From: Entonaema liquescens
Lineage: Eukaryota > Ascomycota > Sordariomycetes > Xylariales > Xylariaceae
DNA: 64,000 nucleotides
Direction of reading: 5' to 3'
NCBI GenBank assembly: GCA_902805475.1
Contig: CADCSX010000002.1
Location: forward strand, 434,001-498,000
Of this stretch, positions 22,892 to 34,882 are shown piece by piece; within the stretch, counting starts at the first letter, position 1, and each line of letters begins with the position of its first letter. The notes under the pieces were generated by a model. It was given only the letters and a program-made list of their open reading frames with translations. It ran no database searches and was not told the DNA's origin. A program made the translations under genes and the position numbers.

Positions 22892-24991
22892 TCACGATAA
22901 CAAAACTCTAATCTCCCCCGTGGTCCTCGGGAACACCGCTCTCAACCCAGCCCTCTCCTCTTCCTCCGCACCACCCTCTTCAGCTGCCTCATCCGCTGCG
23001 ACGAGTAACTCCTCCACATGCTCGAAGTCGTTACAGAACCGATCCGCTGCCTCCTCCGTGACCTCTCGCGCGAGGCGTGCGTCCTGGAGGTTTTTAACAT
23101 TTTCCAGCGCGTCCATGACGGCCGACGGCAGGAAGTCGTCTAGGCCCTGGGCCGCGCGTGCCAGGGCATCTGGTTGAAGCTCGGGCAGGGAGGGGAGCTT
23201 GGCTACGTCTTCGGGACGCGCGTCGGAGAGGGAAGATAGAGCGGTGAATAGGGGCCCGAGAGAGGATTCGTTGCGGAAGAAGGCGTATTGGCTCTCGATG
23301 AGGAGGGCGTTATGGTCGGCGATTGTGGAGCACAGGCGCTCGAGACGGGTGCGTGTGAAGGATTGGAAGGGCTCGAGGGCGGCCTGGGCGGCGAGGAGGC
23401 AGTTTATGAGGAATATAGAGCTGGAGGGTGGGGAGATGTTTGTGGCCATGTTGGAACAGCCGGCGAGGAAAGGATCAAAGGACTCGGCTAGGATGGGCTC
23501 GAAGTCCGCCTCGCGATTACCGTCTGCGGCTAGCGAGGTTTCATAGGTTTTCATAATGGCGGTTAATTGTTTCAGACAGTCTTGCAGGAACTCTGGTGGA
23601 CCGAGGTCAGATGGCGTGTGTTGGAATTCGCCCTCCAATGTAGTTATATGGTCACGCATTAGAGAGCGGAATTGTCTTAATGCTTCTGCTTCCAGGTTGC
23701 TCATCGACTGCAATAAAACCGAGTCTTCACCAAGTAACTTGGAAAATGTCACGCGATAGAATCCGAGGAGGTTAGCTAGCTTATAAGCCAAGATAGTTTC
23801 CTCATTGGTCTGAATGACCTGTTCGACTCGCTGTCTCAATATACGCGCAGCGCCGGAAACGTCCCTATCAACCAATTCGTTTAGGGCCTTAACGGCATCG
23901 AATTCTGGAGGCCCATCTGCCTCGTCGGCCATCAACATCCACAACTCGTTCTCCCGGCCCTCCTGGATGCCTTTAGCAATCTCATTCCCGTCGGATATAA
24001 ACAGAATCTCAAGAGCCTCGCGTTCGCTGACGGCGGCGGAATGCGTCCATGCAAGCATATCACCGGCGTAACGCAGTGGATCGTGAGCTACGAGCTCGAT
24101 TGGTTTTACGGAGTTGTCCTTGACACCAGCTGCCGACGTGCCCGTTAACGCAAGATAGAAGGAATCGGAGAGGATCTGCTCCCTAGCCTCGGAGAAGAAA
24201 TCCAAACAGCTCTGAAATAGAGAGGGTCGCTCGGCAAGCACACGAATGGCGCGACGAACAGACGAGTTGATCTGAGGGTTTTCGAGGTTAAGCGTCTTAA
24301 ACTCCTTCTGAACCCAGCGGTACAACTTCTGCATAGCCTGGTTCAAGTTTTTGGATGTCTGATCCATGATCTCGAGACCGAGAGTCTGGCTTTCAAACCC
24401 GAGCAAGAATTCGCAATCTTTCCTGATACGCTTCGCTTTGGCTAGGACAGCAAAGAAACGGTCGTCGACAGGTTCAGCTGTTAGGGTTAAAGAGGCGATC
24501 TCATCTTCCGACAGAAGGAAGTGTTCACGAAAGGCCTTTAATACTTGCTGTTTCGTTTCGATATTTTTCCTTTGGGTCATAAGAGAAGATGCCTCCTCGA
24601 GGATAGAAGATGTCGACTCGTGAGCCGCCGTAGCATGGCCTCTCATCTCCTGGTAATTCTTATTAAGCTTATTGATAGTGGTGCCAATCCTCCTCAACTG
24701 TTCGGCTACCCGGCCAAACTCTGTAATGATCTTGCCATTACTATCAATAACCTCTTTCTGGACGTCTAGCCGTAGCTGTCTCCTGGTCTCAGCAGTGTTG
24801 TTGATGCCACGCTCATCTAGCAAGGCCAGAGACTCGCGGAATTCTGCATCGGCATATGAGGTCGACAATACGGACGTCACCTTGGATGACAGAGGATTTG
24901 ATGATCGCCCCGGAAATGAAGCACTCGCGGGTGATAAAGGCAGTCCATCATGTCCAGGTAGACGAGGTGAGTTGAGGCCATCTGAGGCCAT
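22892..24991 (-). CDS. COG6: Conserved oligomeric Golgi complex subunit 6
   Basis: COG6 belongs to lobe B of the COG tether, which returns Golgi enzymes in retrograde vesicles. A single uninterrupted exon of 699 residues starts MASDGLNSPR. A Pro/Ser-rich leader (about 1-35) precedes the coiled-coil-prone N-terminal domain: 'LDERGINNTAETRRQLRLDV', 'EFGRVAEQLRRIGTTINKLN' and 'SSILEEASSLMTQRKNIETK'. Next comes 'KQQVLKAFREHFLLSEDEIA', the most diagnostic COG6 segment, and 'CEFLLGFESQTLGLEIMD'. The helical C-terminal half contains 'QSCLDFFSEAREQILSDSFY'. Length is normal for the family and no break was found. It is divergent from ATG9 with 0.8 kb between starts. Confidence 0.95.
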   Translation of the reverse strand: MASDGLNSPRLPGHDGLPLSPASASFPGRSSNPLSSKVTSVLSTSYADAEFRESLALLDERGINNTAETRRQLRLDVQKEVIDSNGKIITEFGRVAEQLRRIGTTINKLNKNYQEMRGHATAAHESTSSILEEASSLMTQRKNIETKQQVLKAFREHFLLSEDEIASLTLTAEPVDDRFFAVLAKAKRIRKDCEFLLGFESQTLGLEIMDQTSKNLNQAMQKLYRWVQKEFKTLNLENPQINSSVRRAIRVLAERPSLFQSCLDFFSEAREQILSDSFYLALTGTSAAGVKDNSVKPIELVAHDPLRYAGDMLAWTHSAAVSEREALEILFISDGNEIAKGIQEGRENELWMLMADEADGPPEFDAVKALNELVDRDVSGAARILRQRVEQVIQTNEETILAYKLANLLGFYRVTFSKLLGEDSVLLQSMSNLEAEALRQFRSLMRDHITTLEGEFQHTPSDLGPPEFLQDCLKQLTAIMKTYETSLAADGNREADFEPILAESFDPFLAGCSNMATNISPPSSSIFLINCLLAAQAALEPFQSFTRTRLERLCSTIADHNALLIESQYAFFRNESSLGPLFTALSSLSDARPEDVAKLPSLPELQPDALARAAQGLDDFLPSAVMDALENVKNLQDARLAREVTEEAADRFCNDFEHVEELLVAADEAAEEGGAEEEERAGLRAVFPRTTGEIRVLLS

Positions 24992-25818
24992 ATTTCATAT
25001 TTCCAGTTGTTTTAACCTAGACAGTCTCGAAATAGCTTAGCTTGCGTCATCTCATTTCCATTTTACTGGGGGATGGGATTCAAGATATAACAAAAGCCGA
25101 TAAGCCCGGGTCCTGCAGATGTGAATGGGATCTCGAATATATCAAAGGTGTTGGTTGATGGTGAATGTGTCCACTGTGTGAGAGGGCGCCACCTGGGAAA
25201 TGTATTCTGGCAGCTGGAGGAATTATTGGGAAGTTTAATAGGTACCTCTCCTAGGTACTTAACTAAGGTATTGTACCTTAACTTAGCTGTGCCGTCGCTT
25301 ATCAAATCAAATGACTTCATCTCCTCGATAACGATATAGATATTATCGATAAGGAATATAGGTACCTATCAGCGCGCGCCTGCCTGTGAACTCCCAAGTC
25401 ATAAGGTCCGTTCGACAGTTCAAGGTTCAAATGACCAACTTACAAATTGTCCACCATTCTTAGCAAAACAGCACAGATGACGCTAAGCTTCTTCTTTGCA
25501 AACACACTTTAATCATCGGACCTTTTAATGTTCTGTACCATCTATGTTATAGTTAGTAAAGGCTCTTTAGGCTTCGTATTGTCCTAGCTCTCAATCACAG
25601 CTTCCCACTTCCGCCTTATGCAATAGCTTTATAGACTTTCATCTTACACTTTGAGGCGCTTGACAGTTCCTCTTGTTTTAATATATACATCCTACATCCT
25701 ACATCCTCTCAAACCTCTCAAACCTCTCAAACCTCTCAAACCTCTCTTCTTGGGCGGTCAATCTGACAATGATAAAGAAGAGACCCTATTGATTTCAACA
25801 CACTCATGAGCCGATACG
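24992..25818. promoter_or_regulatory. Shared promoter region COG6 / ATG9
   Basis: Divergent intergenic region of 827 bp. It has palindromic TAGGTACC/CCTAGGTAC motifs near 25229-25258 and 25360-25368 and, in the presumed ATG9 leader, a pyrimidine-rich minisatellite: TACATCC x3 then TCTCAAACC x4-5 (about 25687-25746). No supported gene. Confidence 0.55.
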
Positions 25819-28658
25819 ATGCCTCCGAACCTGTTCTCCCGCCTCGTACCCTCCGGCGACGATAGACACTTGTACGACCGGCTTCGAGATGGTCAAGATG
25901 ATGACGTAGAAAGTAGAGCTGGCCTCGATCTAGACGAAGAGAATTTAGCCCAACATTTCCAAGAAGATGACCTCGACCATGCTGGTGGTGCTGCTGGTCT
26001 TGATGATAGCCGCATCTCCACACCACGCAGCCCTATCGCTACTGCAAGTAAAGCTCGTCGCGGCCCTACAAGAGTAAACCCACATGATACGAGGTCGCGA
26101 TGGCTTATGCCAGAGGATGAGATGGATAATGATGTTCCCGCCTCTCTATTGGTAGAGGGTCCAGATGCTACCACATCTAAGCCAAACCAACACGGGACGA
26201 GTCCTCGACCGGTACGAAACTCTAGCAAACGCTACTCTTCGGACCGAAGGATACAAGCGCAGTGGGAAACTGCACAAGCACATCAAAGACTTCATCAAGA
26301 TGAGGAAGATGGTCCATCGACTAGCCAGCCGCAGAGAGGCGGCGCCGTGAGGAGCCCAGGATTCACGGGCAGTCCCAAAGACAAGGCCATGTTTAGATGG
26401 GCTAACGTCTCCAATCTAGACGTTTTCATCAGGGATGTCTACGACTACTACCTAGGAGCGGGGATATGGTGTATCCTGCTCGATAGGTTTCTACACTTGC
26501 TGAAGGTTATCTTTGTTGCGACTTTACTTACGCTATTATCGCAGTGTATAAATTACAGCAAGATCCGCGATAGTAAGAGCCTGTCGCAGATCATGATTCC
26601 CCAGTGCACGAAGCATATGTGGGGAATATGGAACTTCAGCCTCTGGGTTTGCAGTTTCTACTTTGTCTGGAAGAGCATTCAGTGGATTCTTGACATACCA
26701 CGATTGATGCACATTCGCGATTTCTTCGTTTATCTCTTAGAAATTCCCGAGGAGGATATGCAAACTGTCTCGTGGCAGGATGTCGTGGCCAAGATCACTG
26801 GCCTGCGTGATGAGAACGTGAAAACAGCTACCAACATTACGCCGTCGCAGCGCCGTTTCTTGTCTAAGCAGCTGGGACAGCACATTGCAAGTCAGTCGAA
26901 AGAAAGACTTGATGCTCACGATATTGCAAACAGGCTGATGAGGCGAGAGAACTACATCATCGCACTATTTAATAAGGATATACTAGATCTTACAGCTCCG
27001 ATTCCCTTTCTACGGAATCGGCAGTTGTTCTCGAAATCTCTCGAGTGGACGGTTCAATTCGGAGTTCTGGACTTAGTCTTTAACGAGGGAGGCCAGGTTC
27101 ATCAACGAGTCCTTAAATCAGATCACCGTGGGCACCTTAGTAGGGAGATGCATACAAGATTCGTATTTGCGGCAGTAATGAACCTCATATTCGCCCCGTT
27201 CGCAGCGTCCGCCCTCCTCATTGACTTCATCTTTACATATTACAACGTAAGTATTCTTCGAAAATACTTTAAATGCATCATACCTACTTACCCATTCTCC
27301 AGGAATTCAAAACCAATACTTCGTCCTTAGGGGCAAGGCAATACACGCCTCTTGCCAGGTGGAAATTCCGCGAGTTCAATGAGCTGCCACACCTATTCGA
27401 GGAACGGCTGAATATGTCGTATCCTTTCGCGAAACACTACATAGATCAGTTTCCAAAGAAAAAGACGGAGTCGGTCGCTCGAACGGTTCAGTTCTTTTCT
27501 GGTGCGCTTATCGCTGTCTTGGCCATTGTGGGATTCTCTGATCCCGAAATGTTCGTCGACTTCGAATTGTTTCCAGGAATGAACACCTTCGCCTTCGTTG
27601 CGCTTCTAACAACAACTTGGGCTGTTGCTCGCGGAATGATATCCGAAGAAAACGACGTTTTCGATCCCGAATTCGCGATGCAAAGCGTCATCGAGTACAC
27701 GCATTACCAACCAGATCAGTGGAAAGGCAGACTACACAGCTACGAAGTCAAGGCTGAGTTCTCCGAACTCTACAAGTCAAGAATCGTCATCTTCCTCGAG
27801 GAGATTATCGGTGTCTTAGTCACGCCTATAGTGCTCTTTTTCAGCTTGCCAAAGTGCAGCGACCAAATCATCGACTTCTTCCGCGAATTCACAATCCACG
27901 TCGACGGGCTGGGCTACGTATGCTCGTTTGCTGTGTTCGACTTCCAGAAGGACCAGCGCACTACGAAGCAGCAGCCGGGCAATACTAACGATGCTAGAGA
28001 AGACTATTATGCTACCAAGCACGGAAAGATGCAGGCTTCTGTTCACGGCTTCCTAGATAACTACGTATACCATCCTAGAACCGGACTTCCCGGTAACCAT
28101 GTCATGGGACCAGCCGGACGCCACCAGTTCCACCCCCCTCCCGCGTTCCCAGGCCTCATGTCACCAACTCTCGCCGCAGACATGCACTCCTCACGCATCG
28201 GACCTAGCGACCGGCCCAGAAGCCGAGCGCCCATCCCAGCCAGAACACCGCGCTTCGGCCCCGCCGTCGCCCCATCGCCAATGGCATCCATGCTCCTCGA
28301 CCCCCACCACCAACCCTCCGCCTCCTTCACCGCACCGCGCACCACCCCACAGCGCACGCGCCAGCAACGTGGTATACCCTCCAGCGACACGGACATCATC
28401 GAGGAGTCGACGGAAGACGGTTTGGGGGTATCGCGAAGCGTCATCCGCAGGCGCGACACGACGTTCACAGACGACGGCGCCGGTGACGTTGAAGAGAGCG
28501 TCGCCCGCCTCGGCGAGTCTACGTGGGAGGGCTCCCCCAGACAGGGCATCAGTCGCGAGGGGAGCAACGCTACCGAAGGAGGCGACGACGGGCCCGGCGT
28601 CGTCACGCTGCTGAAGCAGTTCCAGCAGGCGCATTTGGACCGCAGGGGCGTTATGTGA
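25819..28658 (+). CDS. ATG9: Autophagy-related protein 9 (lipid scramblase)
   Basis: ATG9 is the multispanning scramblase carried on Golgi-derived vesicles that seed the autophagosome. Exons 25819-27246 and 27303-28658 (56-bp intron, GTAAGT...CAG) encode 927 residues. The N-terminal cytosolic part is acidic and disordered (about 1-190). Then come the membrane core with 'FLHLLKVIFVATLLTLLSQC', 'LWVCSFYFVWKSIQWILDIP', the diagnostic 'FREFNELPHLFEERLNMSYP' just after the intron, 'IVIFLEEIIGVLVTPIVLFF' and 'FFREFTIHVDGLGYVCSFAVFDF' (read in two parts). The C-terminal tail (about 690-927) is Pro/Ser/Arg-rich and poorly conserved, as usual. Both conserved halves are intact. Confidence 0.96.
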
Positions 28659-29398
28659 TTGATCTAACCTGGTTTGGGGGGTTGGGTTTGTTTCTGAGTG
28701 GTAGAGCTTCTACATCGAGTCCAATCTAACTAGACAGTTAGGTAGCCCGGGACCAACATGATGTATTATGGTAAAGCGGGCTTCGAGGAAAGGGAAAGGG
28801 AAGAAAGGGCAAGGGGAGTTCGGGAGGAACGGTATTTTTGTTTCTGGATTGGGGATATTAGTATCGGTACAGAGAATATCGCACCGATCAATGAGTAGCA
28901 GTATTATACACATACACATACGAATAGACAATCAACTCTATTATCATACTTATCCAGAGTTGAGTTGATGAGCTTAGCCGTTCTATTGGGCTGTTATACG
29001 CGTGAGCATACACTTGTCTTCAAAGGAACATCCAAAGAAACTTGCTAGACCTACTTGATAAACCCCTATTCCTACACCCCTTTCAGAAGCGAGCCACGCG
29101 CATTGTACAACGCATATGCTTCTCTATATGTTACACTCTACCTTTACTGTAGAGCTCTTCAACATATCACAAGATAGTATATTCAGAATAAAAATTGTGA
29201 AATTAAACCCTGTTCCTTTTGTATACAACATAGGCCATGTTACAGCCTCTTCTCAGATGTAGTAGACTTTTTAATCCCCAAAACCAAATCAATGCACGCC
29301 GGACTTTTGGCCATGCCCCTTTGATGCTGCCGCTTTTTTGGATATGCGCCAAAATGGAAGTCACCCTCACCCTATCTCGCCCCTGCTACTTGTTCTGT
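28659..29398. other. Convergent 3' region ATG9 / homocitrate synthase
   Basis: No gene supported. Purine-rich AAAGGGAAAGGGAAG sequence near 28789-28812. Confidence 0.5.
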
Positions 29399-31499
29399 TT
29401 AGCTGCCGTTCCCTACGTTTTGTAGAGTTAGATGGAAACTACGGATGATTGAATCAGCATCATCGATAGCTATCGGTCGCACATCAGCCAATGCCTTGAT
29501 CTTGGCAGTACTAAAACAATCTGTTAGCAATATTCTTTGCGATTTCGGTGCACAGAGCAATACGTACCATTCCTTGACCTGGTCGTCTGTCATAGTTAAG
29601 CCGAGTTGCGTTACTCGAGTCTTGACGGCATTCCATCCCGTTAATCGGGAAGCGAAATGGACGTAGCGCGTCAGACCGAAATCTTCGGGGTTCAAGATTT
29701 CGTATGTGGAAGGGTTGTTTAGGATAGCTTTAGCACTATAGCGTTCGGCGTTAGTAGTTGCATTAAACATTACAAAATAAAGATTCAGGGGATAAAGTGA
29801 AGATGAAAAATGACAGGGCGTCAAGGGCTCTCGTAATTGTAGAATCTGAGGAGAGGGCTGCGTTGAAAATTTGACTTACTGGATACCGGCCTTGTGGGTG
29901 AAAGCACAGAAACCAGTGATAGGGTTGTTAAAGGGTGTATTGATCTCTACCGCCTCGGCGACCATATCTTCGATCTAGAGTATATTAGTTTCTACTAGGC
30001 GCTCATTGATCAATATTGAACTCACCTCCTTAATCATGCTCAACTTGTACTTGCTCTTGACATAATCGGGGCTAGTGACCACCATGCGTGCTAGGAAGCC
30101 ACCAAGAGGGGTGATGCCGTTACGCTCACCAACTGTGACATGTCAGTAAATGCTATTATTCGTTGGGAAAGCAGAAAATACTCACTTCCAAGTACACTGG
30201 TGTCAACGTGTGTTGCACCGGCCTCAAGAGCGCAGAAGCTGGATTAAAATTAGTAATCCGGATCATAATCTTGTCTTCCAGTTAAACTCACGCGTTGGCA
30301 ATAGCACAGCCTGTGTCATTGTGGAAGTGCGTCTCAATATCACAAGCTTGTGAATAAGTCAGCAAATGTAAGTCTCAAGAGGTAATATGCTGAACTTACA
30401 GACTACGCCTCTTAATGTTCGGACGAGCTATATGCTAAGTCAGTAAAAAGAGTAATGATAGTGTGAACGAATGACATACTTCGTAGACCTGTCGAGGACT
30501 GGCGCAGCCAACGGTATCAGCGATACCGACACGGTTAACGCCAATCTTGTCCACGGCGTTGTAGAGAGATAGTAGATCTACTAGATCGGATCGGAAAGAG
30601 TCCTCGCTCGAAACTATGCCGTATTAGCGCGCGTCTTCTTCTGAGAAGATCGTCAACATACATCGGACCTCGATGCCCTTGTCCTTGACATATTGCACAA
30701 CTTCCAAGGCAGCCTTGGTGATGAAGGCCATATCCTTTCCATGGCTGTGTTCCCGGAGGAAGTGGGATGTACCGATGACGATATCCAGACCATCTACACC
30801 AGTGTCGATGGCCATTTGTACATCTCGCATATCGCAACGAACGTCTATGAGTCAAAATTAGTAGGCAAGGGATACGAGCCTATTCGGTAGTGACCTACGA
30901 GTCAGGATTTTGGCCTTAAGAAAATGTTAGTCAAACAATTCGCAATATAGAGATGTTAGAGATCGCACCTTGAGTCCGAGCTTGCAGATCTCAATGCAGT
31001 CCAAGCGCGATTGCTCAGAGGCAGCCGGGGATGTGAGTTCGATATAGTCGACTCCGAAAGCATCGAGAGCTACGAGGTTAATGGTTTAGCGACGAGATAT
31101 ACAAGGGCGTAATACAAGCAATTCGACATACCCTTAGCACTAGACATATCATGTTAGCGAAGAGTCACAGAGATGGGATATGGTGATGACGTACATGTTG
31201 ATCTTGGTTTGCGTGTCGAAGTAGGCATTGGCAAACTGCTCTCCCTCTAAACCGATTGTCAGTAAGAATACGAGTAAATACAAGATGAATAAAAAAGCTA
31301 ACCTCGAAGAGTTGACTCAATGATCTTGAATTTGCCTACATTGGACAAAAACTCGCCCGGGTTGGACTGGTAGGGATTCGACCGGCGTACAGGTGCTGTG
31401 CCGTTGGTGCCCTACAGAAACCAATTGTTAACTTCAATATATGGAAATCAAGAACGGACAACATACATTGCTGGCGGTAGAACCATTTGTTTCGCACAT
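29399..31499 (-). CDS. LYS21: Homocitrate synthase (lysine biosynthesis), 15 exons
   Basis: Condenses acetyl-CoA and 2-oxoglutarate to homocitrate, first step of the fungal alpha-aminoadipate lysine pathway. Exons (minus strand, start to stop): 31499-31467, 31411-31303, 31246-31195, 31139-31132, 31069-30969, 30914-30899, 30844-30662, 30613-30480, 30427-30400, 30346-30292, 30238-30186, 30132 to about 30028, 29974-29880, 29735-29568, 29510-29399, giving about 417 residues. Conserved DRE-TIM residues are present: 'IIESTLREGEQFANAYFDT' across a junction, 'KALDAFGVDYIELTSPAASE', 'HFHNDTGCAIANAFCALEAG', 'DTSVLGIGERNGITPLGGF' and 'GFCAFTHKAGIHAKA'. Three exons are only 8, 16 and 28 nt. Symbol by homology; LYS20 is equally apt. 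No break found. Confidence 0.93.
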
Positions 31500-34400
31500 C
31501 TTTTCTCTGGTAAGTATGGAAGGGAAAATAGAGTTGGGTAAAAAAAAAAAAAAAGGTGTCGCCTCTTGAGAATTTGTAACCAAGAAGAAAATTCTATTTC
31601 AGCATGCAATGAATCACATTTGGCAGTAACCGTACCCCACGTCCGCCGATCGCGGTTCCCCAGCTCAGGGTCGTACCGAATTACCACACAGCTACCCAGC
31701 AGCGCCTACCTGGGCCAACTTCAACATGTCCGCGGGGCTATCACGTGATACTAACCATTTAAATCCCTGCGAGTGGTTTAGCCTAGACTGCGGTGACGTA
31801 TCAAAAATTGAAATTGGCCAATCGTAGATATCGCGATACGGCCCCCGTCTCTCAGGTCCCGCCTCGCCTGCAGCAACTTGTACCAGACGTTAATGCATAC
31901 ATAAGGTACACATAAAACAACCCCACCATCCGCTTCCTATTTTGCATATGCAAATACCCGGTCTGCTGACGAGTTCAGAGAAAAAAGGAAGTCCAGAGGT
32001 TTCCATTTTCCCTTTAGTTCTGGGTGAGCAAATGGGAGGTTTTCCTGATCTAGGTGATATGCAGCGGAGCATACGGGATGCCGATTTTTCTGGACCACCG
32101 GATCCTCAGATTTGGATCTGAAATTATAGTCAACTTTTGAGGCCCCACCATTCTGCCGAACATCCCGCATATACTTACGTCGTCTTGTTAGAGGTAAAGA
32201 TTTAGCGCTTTGTAAGTTCATTCACAATATGGATTAGGAAGTCCTCATCTTGCAGTGAGGTTCATAAATAATAGATGAGTCATCTAAGCCGAGTAGAACA
32301 AGCGGCGGGTTCGGACATTCAACCAAATATGCAGTTGCTTAGTTACTATGATAATACAACTATTATTCAACCCGTGTTCAAACTCTATAGAGGGTAACCA
32401 ATTACATGTAGTTAACATCTTAAAGTGATCTGCTTAAATAGTGTGCTACCATAAGTTATAGAATATTTCGCATACATTGCAAGCATTTCCTTTATGGTAG
32501 TATTTGGGATTTACAACCGAATATATGGTCATTGTAGGAGTTAAGCCAAGTTAGGTTATTTACCCCTGACTTGACTTTATCCTTACGACTTTTTATTAAA
32601 CTATATGAATTAATTGCTGTTGAAAACTGTGTCTTGAACAACGTATCGAAGTCATCTCTCTACTAAGGCGCGGAATAGAATATGTACCCTAACGTGTCTT
32701 CCATCTTACCAACCCGTAGATTTTGATAGCTAATGATATACAGGATGGTCAGACTCCAGCTTATCCACGGCACTCAAATAGCATCTAGCATATCCGGTGA
32801 AACTTGAGATTACATGGTACATATTTGCCCTGCTGCGTTACCATTTATGGTTAACTTGTCCACGAAGACGCTCAGCTCTTATTGCAGCAGGATTCCTATT
32901 GGAGAGGTTAAGTACCAGGCTGCTGTCGTGAATATGTTGTATGACGTATAAGTCAACCTTAGATTCAGCAAACAAATGAATATTATGCTTCATAGTTATG
33001 TCTTAACCGCCGTCCCATGCTATGCAGTTAAGCTCTCTTAGCTTAAACCCGTCACTATCTGCGTGGATATATTAATTGACCCATTTGTGTTACCTATGTG
33101 ACAGTAAGATCTCATAGCATTGATAGTGTAATCTATTAGCAATGTCACACAAGCATCTTAGGCCAATGCCTATAAGGAGGGTTAAATGCTGAAGACTCCT
33201 AGAATATGTGAAATAGTACAAACATCAGATGTATTAGGTGCGTATTCTCAGTGAATAATAGAGCAGCGGTCGTAGTCGGCGATACTTATCAAGGGTCTAT
33301 ACAACCTGCCCGCCAACTTCAAAGTTTCTGTAGCCAAATTCAGCTTGTAAAAGATAAGTATTATTGTAGAATACGCCTATCTTGACAATTGAACAAGAAG
33401 AAAATAAAGTAGAGCGACGGAATTTATAGAGTAATATTCAAAAGCATCAGAAAGCCACAAGGTACCATTTTATAAACCAAGAAGGGAAAGCTACAATACA
33501 CCAACATCATCCACTATCGTACGATAGTAGTCTGATCGATCGGGAATATGACCGCATACCCCAGATCTGAAGGCTGCATCATGCCAGATATGGGAGCTAC
33601 CTTTCGATCGGGTTCAATATAAGATTGACGAAAATATCGATATGGAAAAGTTCTAGAACACGTATAGAATTCCTTGTGACAATTTGTTTTCATGTGCGCA
33701 ACGAGGTTAAGGCTGTCTCGTCCGGTACCTCTAAGCGTAACAAACATCCCTAAGATATGGGAATCCTTACTCGAAATGTACTTGGGTTTCATGAGGAGAC
33801 GTCTATCAAAGTATTACATTTGAAAGCAACTGAAAAACCGGGCACTGCGTAGATACTCTAGGTGTTATATTTGCTTAGGAGGCGGATCGTGACATTAGTA
33901 GCAAGCGAGTACGTAGTAATTATATAGAAGTAAATAGATAGACTAATGTTAATAAGGGGTAAGATGCGATAATACCTATATCATACTCATGAAAGAAATA
34001 ACCTAGGTAGGTATCTGGGTAAATACTCGAAACATTGGCATTGTTCGTATTGCTGAACGCGTATCCGGATATAAAACCGAGAATTAAAAAAAAAAGGGAG
34101 TCAATCTTACTTACAGTGTAAGCATCTGATTTCAGAGGATTTTGATTGATAACGAAGTACCTGAACCTTAGGAATGTATCTTTGGAATCCCCTGTAAATA
34201 TCGCACAAGCCACATAGAGAACAATGACACATCAGCCTTAGCCTCATGAGGGCTTATCTGATGTTATCTGATGGACTGCCATGCCCGCACTTGACCTAAT
34301 CGGAGCTAGTTTTTGATTTTGAGAAGGCCACGGCGTCCGACGCACCCCTGCCAAAACCGGCTCCGAAATGCGCTGAGAACTTTGGATTAATTTTTATGTT

Positions 34401-34882
34401 CAATGTGTACATCTTCTGCAGCTACCTTATCTAAGTTGCTGTACCACCACCAAAGGCACCAACCCCGGTGTGTTCAGGTCACCTACGTATTTGAGTCGGG
34501 AAGATTTTCCACAATTTCGCAACTTGTCACTTCTCAACATCACCATAATAATTGGCGCACATAAACCTGAGAGAATAGAGAATATCTCTCTCACTCTCAC
34601 GCTCACCCTTATACTGGTCCATTTGCAAACACGAATTCTTGCGCATCCTTTGTGCAACTTCTTTGTTCCTCGCTATACGCATCGTCGCCGGTCCGCCGGT
34701 CCGCAATATCTCTCTCTCGCATTGGCGGTCCCCATAACTCAATTCTCTTAAAGGGTGATCTTCACAAGCAAGCGCTTCTACTTCATATTTCGCAAATCAC
34801 CCGACCCCTCCGACCTCACTAAATCGCAACCCTGGCTCTTCAACCCAAGGCCTTCGGCGAAGGCTCTGAAGCTGTGGCCAAA
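31500..34882. other. 3.4-kb gene-poor region upstream of mitoferrin
   Basis: AT-rich, with almost no open frames between 32250 and 33500. An A14 run lies at about 31541-31554 just upstream of homocitrate synthase. Minus-strand open frames at 33514-33792 and 33920-34213 are listed separately as a weak candidate. The mitoferrin leader probably lies within 34500-34882 (pyrimidine-rich). Confidence 0.45.
33514..34213 (-). CDS. Possible small hypothetical gene, unrecognised
   Basis: Two open frames on the same strand, 34213-33920 (97 codons) and 33792-33514 (92 codons), each begin with Met and read as plausible protein (first: MACAIFTGDSKDTFLRFRYF; second: MKPKYISSKDSHILGMFVTL). One donor-like GTAAGT lies near 34116 and a TAG acceptor near 33801, but the phase that would join them cleanly requires a weaker donor (GTACTT near 34161). 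I recognise no family. It may be an orphan or decayed gene, or chance frames in AT-rich DNA. Confidence 0.2.

Noticed and set aside
31890..32221. Overlapping minus-strand frames upstream of homocitrate synthase
   Set aside because: Two frames overlap each other with no motif; they are likely chance frames.
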